This document shows, in pieces, positions 25,156 to 34,737 of a stretch of DNA of 64,000 nt. Made by a program: the position numbers and the translations under genes. The notes beneath the pieces are model-generated. The model was not told the origin of the DNA. It searched no databases and was given only the letters and a program-made list of their open reading frames with translations. Numbering within the stretch: position 1 is the first letter of the stretch; the number at the start of each line of letters is the position of its first letter. The stretch is from Eisenbergiella porci (GTDB lineage: Bacteria > Bacillota > Clostridia > Lachnospirales > Lachnospiraceae): positions 1 to 64,000 of the forward strand of contig NZ_VUMI01000005.1 in the NCBI RefSeq assembly GCF_009696275.1, in the 5' to 3' direction.

Positions 25156-28100
25156 TTGAATTATAAGAAAATGAAAAACCTCTTCCTCAGGCAATCCTAT
25201 CTGGATTCCTGGGAGGATTATGAAAACAGCCTGAGAAAGCCCAGCTTTATTAAATGGGACTATCTGATTCTGACCGCATCCAACGAGGAACAGGCGCGTA
25301 CATACAGAGAACAGATTGATTACAGGCTGGCACAGGGACTGCTTCCCGCGGGCACCCATTATGCGGTGCTTCCCGATCCGGACGGCAAACGGGTAGGCTC
25401 CGGCGGCGCAACCTTTAATGTTCTCAGATATATTGCAGAGCAGGAGCCGTCGGCCGATCCTGCCGGTTTATTCAAGAACCGCCGGATTCTCGTCATCCAT
25501 TCCGGCGGAGACAGCAAGAGAGTGCCCCAGTACTCTGCCTGCGGGAAGCTGTTTTCTCCGGTTCCAAGGCAGCTGCCCAACGGTTATGCCTCCACGCTGT
25601 TTGATGAGTTTGTCATCGGTATGTCCGGCGTGCCCTCCCGGATTCCGGAAGGAATGCTTGTGCTTTCCGGGGATGTGCTTCTTTTGTTTAACCCGCTGCA
25701 GATCGATTTCAATTATCACGGCGCCGCCGCAATCTCCATGAAGGAGCATGTGCAGACAGGAAAAGAGCACGGCGTTTTCCTCAATGACGGCAATGATTAT
25801 GTGGGCCAGTTCCTTCACAAGCAGAGTGAAGAACGCCTTCGTGAGCTGGGCGCCGTCAACAGCCAGGACAACGTGGATCTGGATACCGGGGCAGTCATAA
25901 TGGACACGGATTTGCTTCAGTCCCTCTATGGCCTGATCAGCACGGACGGAAGGACGGATGAACAGAAATTCTCCGAATTTGTCAACGAAGAGGCAAGAAT
26001 CAGCTTTTACGGCGATTTCCTATATCCGCTGGCCCGTTCCGCCAACTTGGAACAATATTACAGGGAAGCGGCGGAGGGAGCGATCAATGAGCGGCTCCTT
26101 GGCTGCCGTGCCAAAATATGGGAGGCGCTGTCCCCGTTTTCCATGAAGCTCATCTGCCTTTCTCCTGCGGAATTCATCCATTTCGGGACTACAACAGAGC
26201 TGCGCAGGCTGGTAACGGCGGATGTGGAGGACTATGAATTCCTGGACTGGAAAAAGCAGGTTTCCACCACAGCGCCGGAAACCTCGGCCTATGCCGCCCA
26301 CAACAGCTATGTGGGAAAACGCGCCCGCATCGCCTGCGGCGCTTATTTGGAAGACAGCTATGTGCTGGATGAAAGTGTGGTAGGCAAAGGAAGCGTAATT
26401 TCCAACGTAAAGCTTCGCAATGTAACGGTTCCTGAGAATGTGGTGCTGCACGGGCTGAAGCTTCTTGACGGCAGGTATGTGGTGCGTATCTACGGCGTGG
26501 AGGACAACCCCAAGGGAACGCTGGAAAAAGATGCCTGCTTCCTGGGGACAACACTGTCAGCCTTCCTTTCGGGCAACGGCCTGACACCCGAAGCGCTGTG
26601 GAAGGATGGAGAGCATTATCTCTGGTTTGCCGCCCTTTACCCTGCGGCTGATACGATGGAGGAAGCGATCCGTTCTGCTCTTATTGTAAAAAAAATGGCG
26701 GAGCATTCCGCTTCCCCGGAAGAGATAGAATCCTGGAAAAATAAGGAGCGCATGAGCCTGTATTCCAGCTTTAACGGAGCGGATGTCCTTGCCATCAGCA
26801 AATGGCAGCATGAGCTGGAAAGCCGGATCCTTGCCAGCAAATTCGTATGGGCCATTGAAGCAGGCACCTATTATAAAGAAGCGCTGCAGGTATTCGGAGC
26901 CCATGGTATCAGCCAGGATATCTATGAAATGCTGCTGGAGGATGCCGGGAAAGCCGGATTTTCCCTGAAAATCCGTATCTATTACGCTCTGGCACAGTAC
27001 ATGAAGGAAAACCGGATCACCTTCGGCCAGACAGGCTATGATGCCCTGGAAGCCATGTGCTTCGGAACCATCCAGAGGACGATTTATGACAATGCGGCGG
27101 CCAAGCTGCCCTCCAGCCAGGATTATCGGATAGCGAAGGATGAGGTGACGGTGGAACTGCCTGTCCGCGTCAACTGGGGCGGCGGCTGGACCGATACCCC
27201 TCCTCACTGCAACGAATGCGGCGGTGTTGTGTTGAATGCCGCGCTGAAGCTGAACGGCATTTACCCTATTCAGATCCAGGTAAAGAAGCTTAAGGAACTG
27301 CATGTGGAATTTGCAAGCACGGATATCGGCGCCGCAGGCAGCGTGGAAACCGTGGAAGAAATCCAGGACTGCCATAATCCTTACGACTCCTTTGCCCTGC
27401 ACAAGGCGGCGCTGATTGCCTGCGGCATCATTCCCTTAAGCGGCGGGAACCTTCAGGAAATCTGCAGCCGGCTGGGCGGCGGCATCAGCCTTTCCACCCG
27501 GGTTGTTGGAATCCCCCAGGGCTCCGGGCTTGGCACCAGCAGCATCCTTTCCGGCGCCTGCGTGAAGGGACTGTTTGAATTTTTGGGAAGAGAAGCCTCG
27601 GAGGAGGAGATTTACGATATCGTCCTGAATATGGAACAGATCATGAGCACCGGCGGCGGCTGGCAGGATCAGGTCGGCGGCCTGACCCCCGGCATTAAAT
27701 TTATTTCCACCATGCCCGGTATCGATCAGAAAATACGCGTGGAAAAGGTGGAAATCCCGGAAGCCACGAGACAGGAGCTCCAGGAGCGTTTTGTCCTCGT
27801 ATATACGGGCCAGCGGCGGCTGGCCCGTAACCTGCTCCGTGATGTGGTGGGCGGTTATCTGGGAGGCCGGCCGGAATCCATCGATGCCCTGGAAAAAATG
27901 CAGAGCCTTGCTGTTCTCATGAAATTTGCACTGGAACGCGGGAATATGGAGGCTTTTACCGATCTGCTCAATCAGCATTGGGAGCTGTCCAAGCAGCTGG
28001 ATGCAGGATCAACCAATACCTGCATCGAACAGATTTTCATGGCTTGTGAGGATATGATCGACGCCCGTTTTATCGCGGGAGCCGGCGGCGGCGGATTCCT

Positions 28101-28206
28101 GCAGATGATCCTGAAAAAAGGGATTACAAAGGAGATGCTGAAAGCCCGCCTGCACGAGATTTTCCAGGAGAGCGGTGTGGATGTCTGGGACAGCACTTTT
28201 GTATAA
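25156..28206 (+). CDS. fkp: Bifunctional L-fucokinase / GDP-L-fucose pyrophosphorylase
   Basis: About 1,016 residues. TTG 25156 is preferred because GGGGGA lies seven bases upstream; ATG 25141 and TTG 25129 are alternatives without a site. The N-terminal half is a fucose-1-phosphate guanylyltransferase with the nucleotide-binding motif HSGGDSKRVPQYSACGK (about 115-131), followed by a left-handed beta-helix-like region. The C-terminal part is a GHMP kinase: PVRVNWGGGWTDTPP (about 665-680), ATP loop IPQGSGLGTSS (about 787-797) and GAGGGGF (about 975). Together they convert L-fucose, ATP and GTP to GDP-L-fucose, the salvage route used for surface fucosylation in Bacteroides (Fkp). No fucosyltransferase is visible here, but a flippase remnant lies upstream and a GH29 fucosidase downstream. 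Confidence 0.88.
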   Translation: MNYKKMKNLFLRQSYLDSWEDYENSLRKPSFIKWDYLILTASNEEQARTYREQIDYRLAQGLLPAGTHYAVLPDPDGKRVGSGGATFNVLRYIAEQEPSADPAGLFKNRRILVIHSGGDSKRVPQYSACGKLFSPVPRQLPNGYASTLFDEFVIGMSGVPSRIPEGMLVLSGDVLLLFNPLQIDFNYHGAAAISMKEHVQTGKEHGVFLNDGNDYVGQFLHKQSEERLRELGAVNSQDNVDLDTGAVIMDTDLLQSLYGLISTDGRTDEQKFSEFVNEEARISFYGDFLYPLARSANLEQYYREAAEGAINERLLGCRAKIWEALSPFSMKLICLSPAEFIHFGTTTELRRLVTADVEDYEFLDWKKQVSTTAPETSAYAAHNSYVGKRARIACGAYLEDSYVLDESVVGKGSVISNVKLRNVTVPENVVLHGLKLLDGRYVVRIYGVEDNPKGTLEKDACFLGTTLSAFLSGNGLTPEALWKDGEHYLWFAALYPAADTMEEAIRSALIVKKMAEHSASPEEIESWKNKERMSLYSSFNGADVLAISKWQHELESRILASKFVWAIEAGTYYKEALQVFGAHGISQDIYEMLLEDAGKAGFSLKIRIYYALAQYMKENRITFGQTGYDALEAMCFGTIQRTIYDNAAAKLPSSQDYRIAKDEVTVELPVRVNWGGGWTDTPPHCNECGGVVLNAALKLNGIYPIQIQVKKLKELHVEFASTDIGAAGSVETVEEIQDCHNPYDSFALHKAALIACGIIPLSGGNLQEICSRLGGGISLSTRVVGIPQGSGLGTSSILSGACVKGLFEFLGREASEEEIYDIVLNMEQIMSTGGGWQDQVGGLTPGIKFISTMPGIDQKIRVEKVEIPEATRQELQERFVLVYTGQRRLARNLLRDVVGGYLGGRPESIDALEKMQSLAVLMKFALERGNMEAFTDLLNQHWELSKQLDAGSTNTCIEQIFMACEDMIDARFIAGAGGGGFLQMILKKGITKEMLKARLHEIFQESGVDVWDSTFV

Positions 28207-28341
28207 ACAGCGAAAAGCCGGTTTTTACAGACAAAAAGTGACATTTCAGGGTATAGCCGTTGAACTTTTCCGTCCGGAATGATAGGATAGAGACAGGATA
28301 TCAGAAAAGGAAACGGAAAAGGGAAAAAGGGAGGGACGGTT

Positions 28342-28578
28342 ATGTCAGCACTGCAATGTCTGTTACTGATTTTCGCACTTATAATCCTTGTCCCGACAGC
28401 AGGTCATTTCCTGCGGAAATGGGATTATGAGCGGCAGATAAGCGGCAAACGGCCGGAGAGAAAGGCAAAGAAAAATATGCGGCTTCCGGAAGAAAAAGGC
28501 CCGTCCAATATGGATATGGAAGTGGATGCGGTCACCTATGAAACCCGGATTAAGCAGGACAGAAACTGGAGAAGGTAA
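28342..28578 (+). CDS. Small single-pass membrane protein, unknown
   Basis: A 78-residue protein starting at ATG 28342 behind a strong GGGAGGG site. One N-terminal membrane helix (CLLLIFALIILVPTAGHFL) is followed by a basic cytoplasmic stretch and a polar tail. No family is recognised. It has its own terminator at 28601 and sits between the fucokinase and sulfatase-maturase genes; the context gives no clear role. Confidence 0.6.
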   Translation: MSALQCLLLIFALIILVPTAGHFLRKWDYERQISGKRPERKAKKNMRLPEEKGPSNMDMEVDAVTYETRIKQDRNWRR

Positions 28579-28600
28579 GAACGGACGGCTATTTTAAAGC

Positions 28601-28654
28601 AAAAGCGGCATTCACTTGTTCCCACTTAAGGGAAAAAGGAACGCCGCTTTTTTT
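28601..28654 (+). terminator. Rho-independent terminator
   Basis: AAAAGCGGC (28601-28609) pairs with GCCGCTTTT (28643-28651), with a further GTTCC/GGAAC pair inside, and ends in seven Ts. It closes the small membrane-protein transcript, and possibly the convergent maturase gene from the other strand. Confidence 0.8.
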
Positions 28655-28722
28655 GCCGCCTTTCAGGACAGAATCGACTGCATCCTGGAAAAAATGCGCG
28701 TTCTTGGCATCTGAAGAAATGC

Positions 28723-29847
28723 CTATCTGATGCTCCTGGCCATTTCCAGCATTCTCGGATATGCATAAGAAAAGAAATCCTGGTAGCTTGCGCAGTAGCT
28801 GTTAAGCCCCGGCGTCCTTCCGTCGGGCAGAAGCGCGCGGTCGCGTCTGCAGCCGTTACGGCAGAGCGGATACCAGCGGCAGTCCCGGCATTGGTCCGGC
28901 ACATGGCGGGAGAGGCTGACAAAGTCCAGTTCCTCCCGCTTTTCATTCATCTCTTCAAAGGATGCGGTGCGGATATTCCCCAGCTTCCATTCATCCAGCA
29001 CATAAAAATCGCAGGGATAAACGCTGCCATCCGCCTCCACCACCCACTGCTCGGAACAGATTCCCATCATATTGCAGGATTCCGGCGGATAATTATGCAG
29101 CATCCCGATCCAGTTTTCAAAGGTACGGTTATAGACCGGATGGCCTTCCTTCAAGTCCTGATACCAGTAATCAAAAAGATCCTTCAGGAACTTCCCATAG
29201 CGATCCGGTGTCAGGGAATAGGAGAGGCTTCCTTTATTCTCCTCAAAGGGATCAATGCAGGGAATGTACTGCTGATAGGTAAATCCCTGGCTTTCAAAGA
29301 ACTGATAGGTGCGCCTGATACGGCGGGCGGACTGCGCGGTGACCACCGTAAGGATGTTAAATTCCACCTGATATTTCTGGAACAGCCGCGCGGTTTCCAT
29401 CACACGCCCAAAGCTGCCTGTGCCGTCGGGAAATTTCCGATTTTCATCATGAAGCTCCTGATACCCGTCCAGGGACAGGCCCACCAGGAACTGATTGTCA
29501 TGCAGAAACTGCGCCCATTCCTCATCAATGACGATGCCGTTGGTCTGCAGGCTGTTATGTATTTCAATCCCTTTGTGGTTATGTTTTTTTTCAATTTCAA
29601 TTAAGGAACGGTAAAAATCCAGGCCGGCCAGCGTAGGTTCCCCGCCCTGAAAGGCGAAGGTTGCCATGTGGGTTACCTGATTCAGGGTTTTTTCCACCAG
29701 CGTATCCAGTGTCTCTAAGGACATCATTCCATAGGTGCGTTCACTCCGGATATTCATCTCATCCGCATAAAAGCAGTAGCGGCAGCGGAGATTGCAGCTG
29801 CCGGATGCCGGTTTGATCAGCAGCGTGATAGCGGGCTGTTTTGCCAT
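28723..29847 (-). CDS. Anaerobic sulfatase-maturating radical SAM enzyme
   Basis: The start is the ATG at 29847 (MAKQPAITLL) behind GAGGAG; a TTG at 29868 is an alternative. The radical SAM cluster motif is CNLRCRYC (Cys18, Cys22, Cys25), followed by the GGEPTL segment (about 67-72). The C-terminal SPASM-like cysteines in SCNMMGICSEQW, YPCDFY and CRDCRWYPLCRNGC bind two auxiliary 4Fe-4S clusters. Such anSMEs oxidise the cysteine or serine of a sulfatase C/S-x-P-x-R motif to formylglycine without oxygen. The only sulfatase in this window, at 8663, has a matching CAPSR motif but is broken, so this enzyme must serve sulfatases elsewhere. Confidence 0.88.
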   Translation of the reverse strand: MAKQPAITLLIKPASGSCNLRCRYCFYADEMNIRSERTYGMMSLETLDTLVEKTLNQVTHMATFAFQGGEPTLAGLDFYRSLIEIEKKHNHKGIEIHNSLQTNGIVIDEEWAQFLHDNQFLVGLSLDGYQELHDENRKFPDGTGSFGRVMETARLFQKYQVEFNILTVVTAQSARRIRRTYQFFESQGFTYQQYIPCIDPFEENKGSLSYSLTPDRYGKFLKDLFDYWYQDLKEGHPVYNRTFENWIGMLHNYPPESCNMMGICSEQWVVEADGSVYPCDFYVLDEWKLGNIRTASFEEMNEKREELDFVSLSRHVPDQCRDCRWYPLCRNGCRRDRALLPDGRTPGLNSYCASYQDFFSYAYPRMLEMARSIR

Positions 29848-30051
29848 AATAAAGTAAGCTCCTCTCAAAGTATCTTTTGTCGTAATTTTTGCTGTTTACC
29901 TTTTGTAACAATATAGTCCAGCATAATACAAAAACGCAGCTTCCGCAATGGTACATTCCATTCCGGCACGGACATCTGTTTTCCGCCTGCGCCCGGGCTG
30001 TCTGTTCCTGGCCCGGCGATGCGGCCGGGTATTGTTTTCCGTACAGGCCGT

Positions 30052-30924
30052 TTAAAAACGGCGGCACATTTCCATGAAGCGCAGCGCATTTTCCGTCAGA
30101 TATTTATTCTGGTGATAGATGATGGAAAAGCTTCTATGGAGCGCAGGGGCGTCGAAAGGAATCTGCGCCACAATGCCCTGGGCCAGCGCATCCTCAGCCA
30201 GCAGGCAGGGGAGGGCAGAGATACCGATATTTCGGCTCACCGCGCGCACCAGAGATTGGGTGCTCACGCTTTCCCACAAAATTGTCATGGGCAGCTGGCT
30301 GTATTTTAACAGATCCTCCGCAGCCTCCCGGCCGGCGCTGCCTTTTTCCCTGAGTACAAAAGGGCAGGCGGAGATATCCCTCAGGGATACCTTCTTTTTC
30401 TGAAGCAGCGGGTGATCCGGCGCACATATAAAACAGATCCGATCCTCCATAAAGGACTCGCATATCAGCTGCGGATTCTGTGAGCAGCCTTCCACCAGGG
30501 CAAAATCCAGCTGATTATTCAAAACCGCCTCTTCAATGAAACCCGAATTATTGATGGTAACCTGCGGACGGACGGCAGGGGCTTCCTCCTGGAATTTCTG
30601 GATCAGGGTGGGCAGAAGGAAATTGCCGATGGTTACGCTGGAACCAATCCGAAGCGTGCCCGCCTGCTTCCAGGCCGGAATTTTTTCTTCCATTTCATCG
30701 AACAGGGATATGATATGAAGCGCATAATTATACAGCTGTTCCCCCTGCTCCGTAATATAGATCCGCCTGGAATACCGCTCAAAGAGCCGGATGCTGTAAT
30801 TATCCTCAAGCTCCTTGATGGCAAGGCTTACGGAGGGCTGGGCCAGATGCAGCCGGTCCGCCGCCCTGGTAATGCTCCGTTCCTGATATACCGCTACAAA
30901 AATCCTCAGATGCCGTAAAGTCAT
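30052..30924 (-). CDS. LysR-family transcriptional regulator
   Basis: ATG at 30924 (MTLRHLRIF) with AGGGGG upstream gives 290 residues. The N-terminal winged helix (ITRAADRLHLAQPSVSLAI, about 18-36) is followed by a linker helix and a two-lobed LysR substrate-binding domain (about 88-285). It is divergent from the CHR transporter pair at 31197, the usual arrangement for LysR activators and their target, so it probably controls those genes. The effector is unknown. Confidence 0.88.
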   Translation of the reverse strand: MTLRHLRIFVAVYQERSITRAADRLHLAQPSVSLAIKELEDNYSIRLFERYSRRIYITEQGEQLYNYALHIISLFDEMEEKIPAWKQAGTLRIGSSVTIGNFLLPTLIQKFQEEAPAVRPQVTINNSGFIEEAVLNNQLDFALVEGCSQNPQLICESFMEDRICFICAPDHPLLQKKKVSLRDISACPFVLREKGSAGREAAEDLLKYSQLPMTILWESVSTQSLVRAVSRNIGISALPCLLAEDALAQGIVAQIPFDAPALHRSFSIIYHQNKYLTENALRFMEMCRRF

Positions 30925-31196
30925 ATCCGTACCCCCTGTCTGTGCTTCCCTTGTCAGGCGCTTCCTTGGCCTTGGCTCCGGCCCCATGAATTCCTTCCGG
31001 CTTTCCCTGGCCGGGTAAAGGCCCGGGTAAAGTTAATTCATAACAAATTCATTATGTAATATATAATATAATACTATTTTACTTATATAACAAGGGGGTG
31101 TATACTCAATCTGTCGGATAGGAATCCGGTTACCAAAGGAACGGCAACACAAATCCGGCCATAAAAATAACAATAAAAGAACAAAGGGGCGCTATC
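30925..31196. promoter_or_regulatory. Divergent LysR-CHR control region
   Basis: The 270 bp hold no gene. The half near 31030-31095 is extremely AT-rich, with repeated TTCAT and TATAAT-like sequences, and should contain the promoter of the transporter operon. No single -35/-10 pair stands out clearly enough to assign. Confidence 0.4.
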
Positions 31197-31766
31197 ATGG
31201 AAAAGAAAAGCAAGGTGCTGAAAAAACTGTTTTTTTCAACCCTGTACTTAAGTACCTTCACCTTTGGCGGAGGGTATGTCATTGTCACACTGATGAAAAA
31301 CAAGTTTGTTGACGAGCTTCACTGGATTGATGAAGAGGAAATGCTGGATCTGGTGGCAATCGCACAGTCGTCGCCGGGCGCAATTGCAGTAAACGGCGCA
31401 ATCGTGGTCGGCTACAAGCTGGCGGGGCTTCCGGGCGTGCTGCTTTCCATTCTGGGAGCGATTCTGCCGCCCATGATTATCCTCTCCGCCATATCCTTTT
31501 TTTATGACGCCTTCCGTTCCAACCTGATTGTGGGAACCATGCTTAAAGGAATGCAGTCCGGCGTGGCCGCTGTCATTGCTTCCGTGGTTTTTGATATGGG
31601 CAGCAATGTGGTAAAGGAAAAAGACTGGCTGAATATCGCAATTATGGCGGCCAGCTTCCTCATCAGCTATCTTTTCGACATCAACGTGGTGCTGATTATC
31701 ATTGCGGCCGCCATCATCGGCGCTGTGCGTACGCTCCTGCGCGAAAGAAAGGGGGCGAAGGCATGA
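31197..31766 (+). CDS. CHR-family (chromate-type) transporter subunit 1
   Basis: A 189-residue membrane protein with about five helices, belonging to the short-chain chromate ion transporter (CHR) family. It has the FGGGY motif (about 24-28) and AQSSPGAIAVN (about 58-68) conserved in every CHR half. Short CHR proteins act as heterodimers encoded in pairs; the partner starts at 31763 with a four-base overlap. Family members export chromate or, in many anaerobes, probably other oxyanions, so the name should not be taken as proof of chromate resistance. AAAGGGGC precedes the ATG. Confidence 0.85.
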   Translation: MEKKSKVLKKLFFSTLYLSTFTFGGGYVIVTLMKNKFVDELHWIDEEEMLDLVAIAQSSPGAIAVNGAIVVGYKLAGLPGVLLSILGAILPPMIILSAISFFYDAFRSNLIVGTMLKGMQSGVAAVIASVVFDMGSNVVKEKDWLNIAIMAASFLISYLFDINVVLIIIAAAIIGAVRTLLRERKGAKA

Positions 31767-32335
31767 TTTATTTACAGTTATTCTTAAGCTTCCTCCAAAT
31801 CGGGGCCTTCAGCTTCGGCGGAGGCTATGCTGCCATGCCCCTGATTCAAAGCCAGGTGGTGGATCTCCACGGCTGGCTTACCATGCAGGAATTTACAGAC
31901 CTGATTACGATCTCCCAGATGACCCCCGGCCCGATTGCCGTGAACTCGGCCACCTTCGTCGGCATCCAGATAGCCGGGCCTTTAGGTGCGCTCGTTGCCA
32001 CCCTCGGCTGCATCCTGCCGTCCTGTATTTTCGTAACGGCCCTTGCTTATATTTATATGAAATACCGGAAGATGAGCCTGCTCCAGGGCATTCTTGGCTC
32101 CCTTCGCCCCGCAGTCGTTTCCCTGATTGCCATAGCCGGCGTGACGATCCTGATTTCCGCAGTCTTCACAAACGGCGCCGTGGAATTCCGGGCAGACAAC
32201 GTTTCCGTCCGTGCCATTATATGGTTTATCATTGCAGTAATCCTGCTGCGCAAAAAGAAAATGGATCCCATCCTGGTCATGGTTTTGTGCGGCGTATTTG
32301 AAACAGTTTGTACACTGGTGATGAAATGGATATAA
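31763..32335 (+). CDS. CHR-family (chromate-type) transporter subunit 2
   Basis: Second short CHR half, 190 residues, with FGGGY (about 19-23) and SQMTPGPIAVN (about 53-63). Its ATG overlaps the stop of the first subunit (ATGA), which indicates coupled translation and equal stoichiometry. The gene runs into the MerR regulator, whose start lies within its last codons. The pair would form an antiparallel heterodimer in the membrane. Confidence 0.85.
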   Translation: MIYLQLFLSFLQIGAFSFGGGYAAMPLIQSQVVDLHGWLTMQEFTDLITISQMTPGPIAVNSATFVGIQIAGPLGALVATLGCILPSCIFVTALAYIYMKYRKMSLLQGILGSLRPAVVSLIAIAGVTILISAVFTNGAVEFRADNVSVRAIIWFIIAVILLRKKKMDPILVMVLCGVFETVCTLVMKWI

Positions 32336-33186
32336 AAAACCTCTTTACCATAGGCGAAATGGGCGGACTGTTCCGTACAAACATCCGTACCCTGCGTTAT
32401 TATGATGATATCGGGCTTCTCAAGCCGGAGGTTGTAGACCCCAAAACCGGCTACCGTTACTATTCGGCAAGACAGTTTGAACGCATGAACACCATCAAAT
32501 ACCTACGTAACCTGAACATGCCACTGGATAAAATCAAAGCCTTTTTTGAAAACAGGGATACGCTTGTTATGGAGCAGATCCTGGAAGAACAGCTTCAGGA
32601 AACAAGAGCCCAGCTTGCCCGTCTGCAGGCCATAGAACGCAAGCTGACCACCCGTCTGGAGCAGCTAGACTACGCCATGCACGCCCAACTGGACCAAATC
32701 CACGCAAGGCACCTGCCCGCCCGTCCCGCCGCCGTCCTCAAAAAAGAAATACGCCAGGGAGAAAACCTGGAATATCCCATCCGGGAGCTGGAACGCACCA
32801 GCCAGCTTCCCCCGGCCATGTTCCTGGGAAAGGTGGGTGTCTCCATCCGCCGGGAAAATCTGCTGGCAGGACAATTCGACCGTTTTTCCGCCATTTTTGT
32901 CCTGATAGAAGAGGAGGACAACTATAAAGGAGAGACAGCCTGGCTTCCCGAAGGAGACTTCCTCACCATATGGTATGCCGGCACCCATCAGGACTCCGCC
33001 ATATACTACAAAAAACTCCTTGCCCATATGGACACACTCGGCCTGGAATGCTGCGGCGACTCCGTGGAAATCACATGGATCGATTCCGGTTTCATGGACG
33101 ACACCGAAAAATACGTAACAGAGCTGCAGCTCCCCGTCCGCGCAAAAGCCCCCCCCATCTTTAACCCATCCTTCCAAAAAACCTGA
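32326..33186 (+). CDS. MerR-family regulator (BmrR-like)
   Basis: ATG 32326 lies inside the 3' end of the CHR gene, so translation is probably coupled. The N-terminal MerR winged helix (FTIGEMGGLFRTNIRTLRYY, about 6-25) and the coiled dimerisation helix (about 80-120) lead to a C-terminal GyrI-like/BmrR-type effector domain (about 130-280). This architecture senses cationic or amphipathic drugs and activates efflux genes by untwisting a long-spacer promoter. The next gene downstream is a MATE pump, a likely target, although a terminator separates them. Confidence 0.85.
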   Translation: MDIKNLFTIGEMGGLFRTNIRTLRYYDDIGLLKPEVVDPKTGYRYYSARQFERMNTIKYLRNLNMPLDKIKAFFENRDTLVMEQILEEQLQETRAQLARLQAIERKLTTRLEQLDYAMHAQLDQIHARHLPARPAAVLKKEIRQGENLEYPIRELERTSQLPPAMFLGKVGVSIRRENLLAGQFDRFSAIFVLIEEEDNYKGETAWLPEGDFLTIWYAGTHQDSAIYYKKLLAHMDTLGLECCGDSVEITWIDSGFMDDTEKYVTELQLPVRAKAPPIFNPSFQKT

Positions 33187-33205
33187 TTCGTAAAAAAAGT
33201 AATTG

Positions 33206-33235
33206 ACCCTCCAGCAACTGGAGGGTTTATTTTAT
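33206..33235 (+). terminator. Rho-independent terminator
   Basis: ACCCTCCAG (33206-33214) and CTGGAGGGT (33218-33226) pair perfectly around CAA and are followed by TTATTTTAT. It ends the CHR-MerR operon. Confidence 0.85.
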
Positions 33236-33364
33236 CTCATAGGAAAGTTTTCCTGCCAAAGATTCCTGTTTCACATTAAACTACAAAAATTAAAGCAAAT
33301 ATTTACCCACGAAAGACATCATAAATCACAATCTACAACCAAACAAACAATCAGGAGCCAGAAA

Positions 33365-34737
33365 ATGCAAAAAGAAAAAACAATAACAGAAAACAATCTG
33401 ACCAAAGGAAATGTATTGCGCATACTATTCACGTTCTCCCTCCCCTTCATCGCAGCGAACCTCATCCAGGCGCTATACGGCGCAGTCGATCTGTTCGTCA
33501 TCGGCAGATACTGCACCCCGGAAAGCGTAGCAGCGGTATCAACAGGCACCCAGGTCACACAGATCATCACCAGCATGATTACCGGCCTCACCCTGGGAAG
33601 CACCATCCTGGTGGGAAAATACACCGGCATGCAGGCAGAAGAGGACATAAAGAAAACAATCGGCACCACCCTCACCATCTTTGCCGCAGCCGCACTTATC
33701 CTCACAGCCGCCATGCTCCTGGCCACCGACCCCATCCTGAAACTGCTCAAAACACCGGCCCCCTCCTTTGGCCTGGCCCGTACCTACGTAAAAATCTGCT
33801 TCTGCGGCATCTTTTTCATCTGCGGCTACAATGCCATCAGCGCCATCCTCCGAGGCTACGGCGACTCCCGCAGACCCATGCTCTTCATTGCCTTATCCTG
33901 CGCCCTCAACATCATCGGTGACTTTACCCTCGTAAAAGGAGCCGGCCTCGGCGTAGCAGGAGTGGCCCTGGCCACCATCGGCTCCCAGGCCGTAAGTATG
34001 ATCGCCGCCATCCTATACCTCAACCACAGACGCTTTATCTTCGCCTTCCGCCTCCAAAACCTCCGCATTGACTGGAAAAAAGCAAAAGAACTCGCAACAG
34101 TAGGAATCCCCATATCCCTACAGGAATGCATGGTCAGACTATCCTTCCTCTACCTCACCAGCATCACCAACCGCCTTGGGATCTACGCCGCCTCCGCTGT
34201 AGGCGTAGCAAGCAAATACGACGTATTCGCCATGCTCCCCGCCACCTCCATAGCCAAGCCCTGACCGCCATCACCGCCCAAAATTACGGTGCAGGGAAAC
34301 CCGAACGCGCACGAAAAAGCCTCCTCGCCGGCCTCACCTTTGCCCTCGCAGCCTCCTCCCTGTTCTGGCTCTGGGCACAACTATCCCCTCAGACCATGAT
34401 AGCCGTCTTCTCCCAGGACCCCGCCATCATAAAGACCGGCATCCCCTTTTTCACCGCCTGCAGCTACGATTACCTGGCAGTCACCCTCGTATTCTGCATG
34501 AACGGCTACCTCAACGGCCGCTCCCAGACCATATTCACCATGATAAGCAGCTGCTTCGGCGCCCTGATCCTCCGCATCCCCCTCATATACCTCGTATCCA
34601 CCCACACCCCCGACAACCTCACCCGAATCGGCTCCATAGCCCCCGCAGTCTCATTTTTCATGGCCGCCTACACCTCCTTATACCTTCTCTACAGCTACCG
34701 CCATGAAAAAAGAGCCATGTCCCAATCCACTTATTAA
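33365..34737 (+). pseudogene. MATE-family efflux pump, frameshifted
   Basis: ATG 33365 with AGGAG seven bases upstream opens a MATE multidrug/sodium antiporter. The frame reads as normal MATE sequence to PATSIA at about 34254, then stops at 34262. The homologous continuation (ALTAITAQNYGAGKPERA) is in the next frame and runs to 34737. One missing base near ATAGCC/AAGCCC explains the break. The combined length of about 457 residues and 12 helices is normal, so this is one recent lesion or an assembly error. The gene follows a BmrR-like regulator. Its coding strand is strikingly poor in G and T at third positions. Confidence 0.85.

Noticed and set aside
26557-27402. Minus-strand open frames under the fucokinase gene
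   Set aside because: They arise from the codon pattern of the 1,016-residue plus-strand gene; none has a start signal or recognisable motif.
31197-32335. Chromate resistance
   Set aside because: The CHR family name does not establish chromate transport in an anaerobe; recorded only as a CHR-type transporter.
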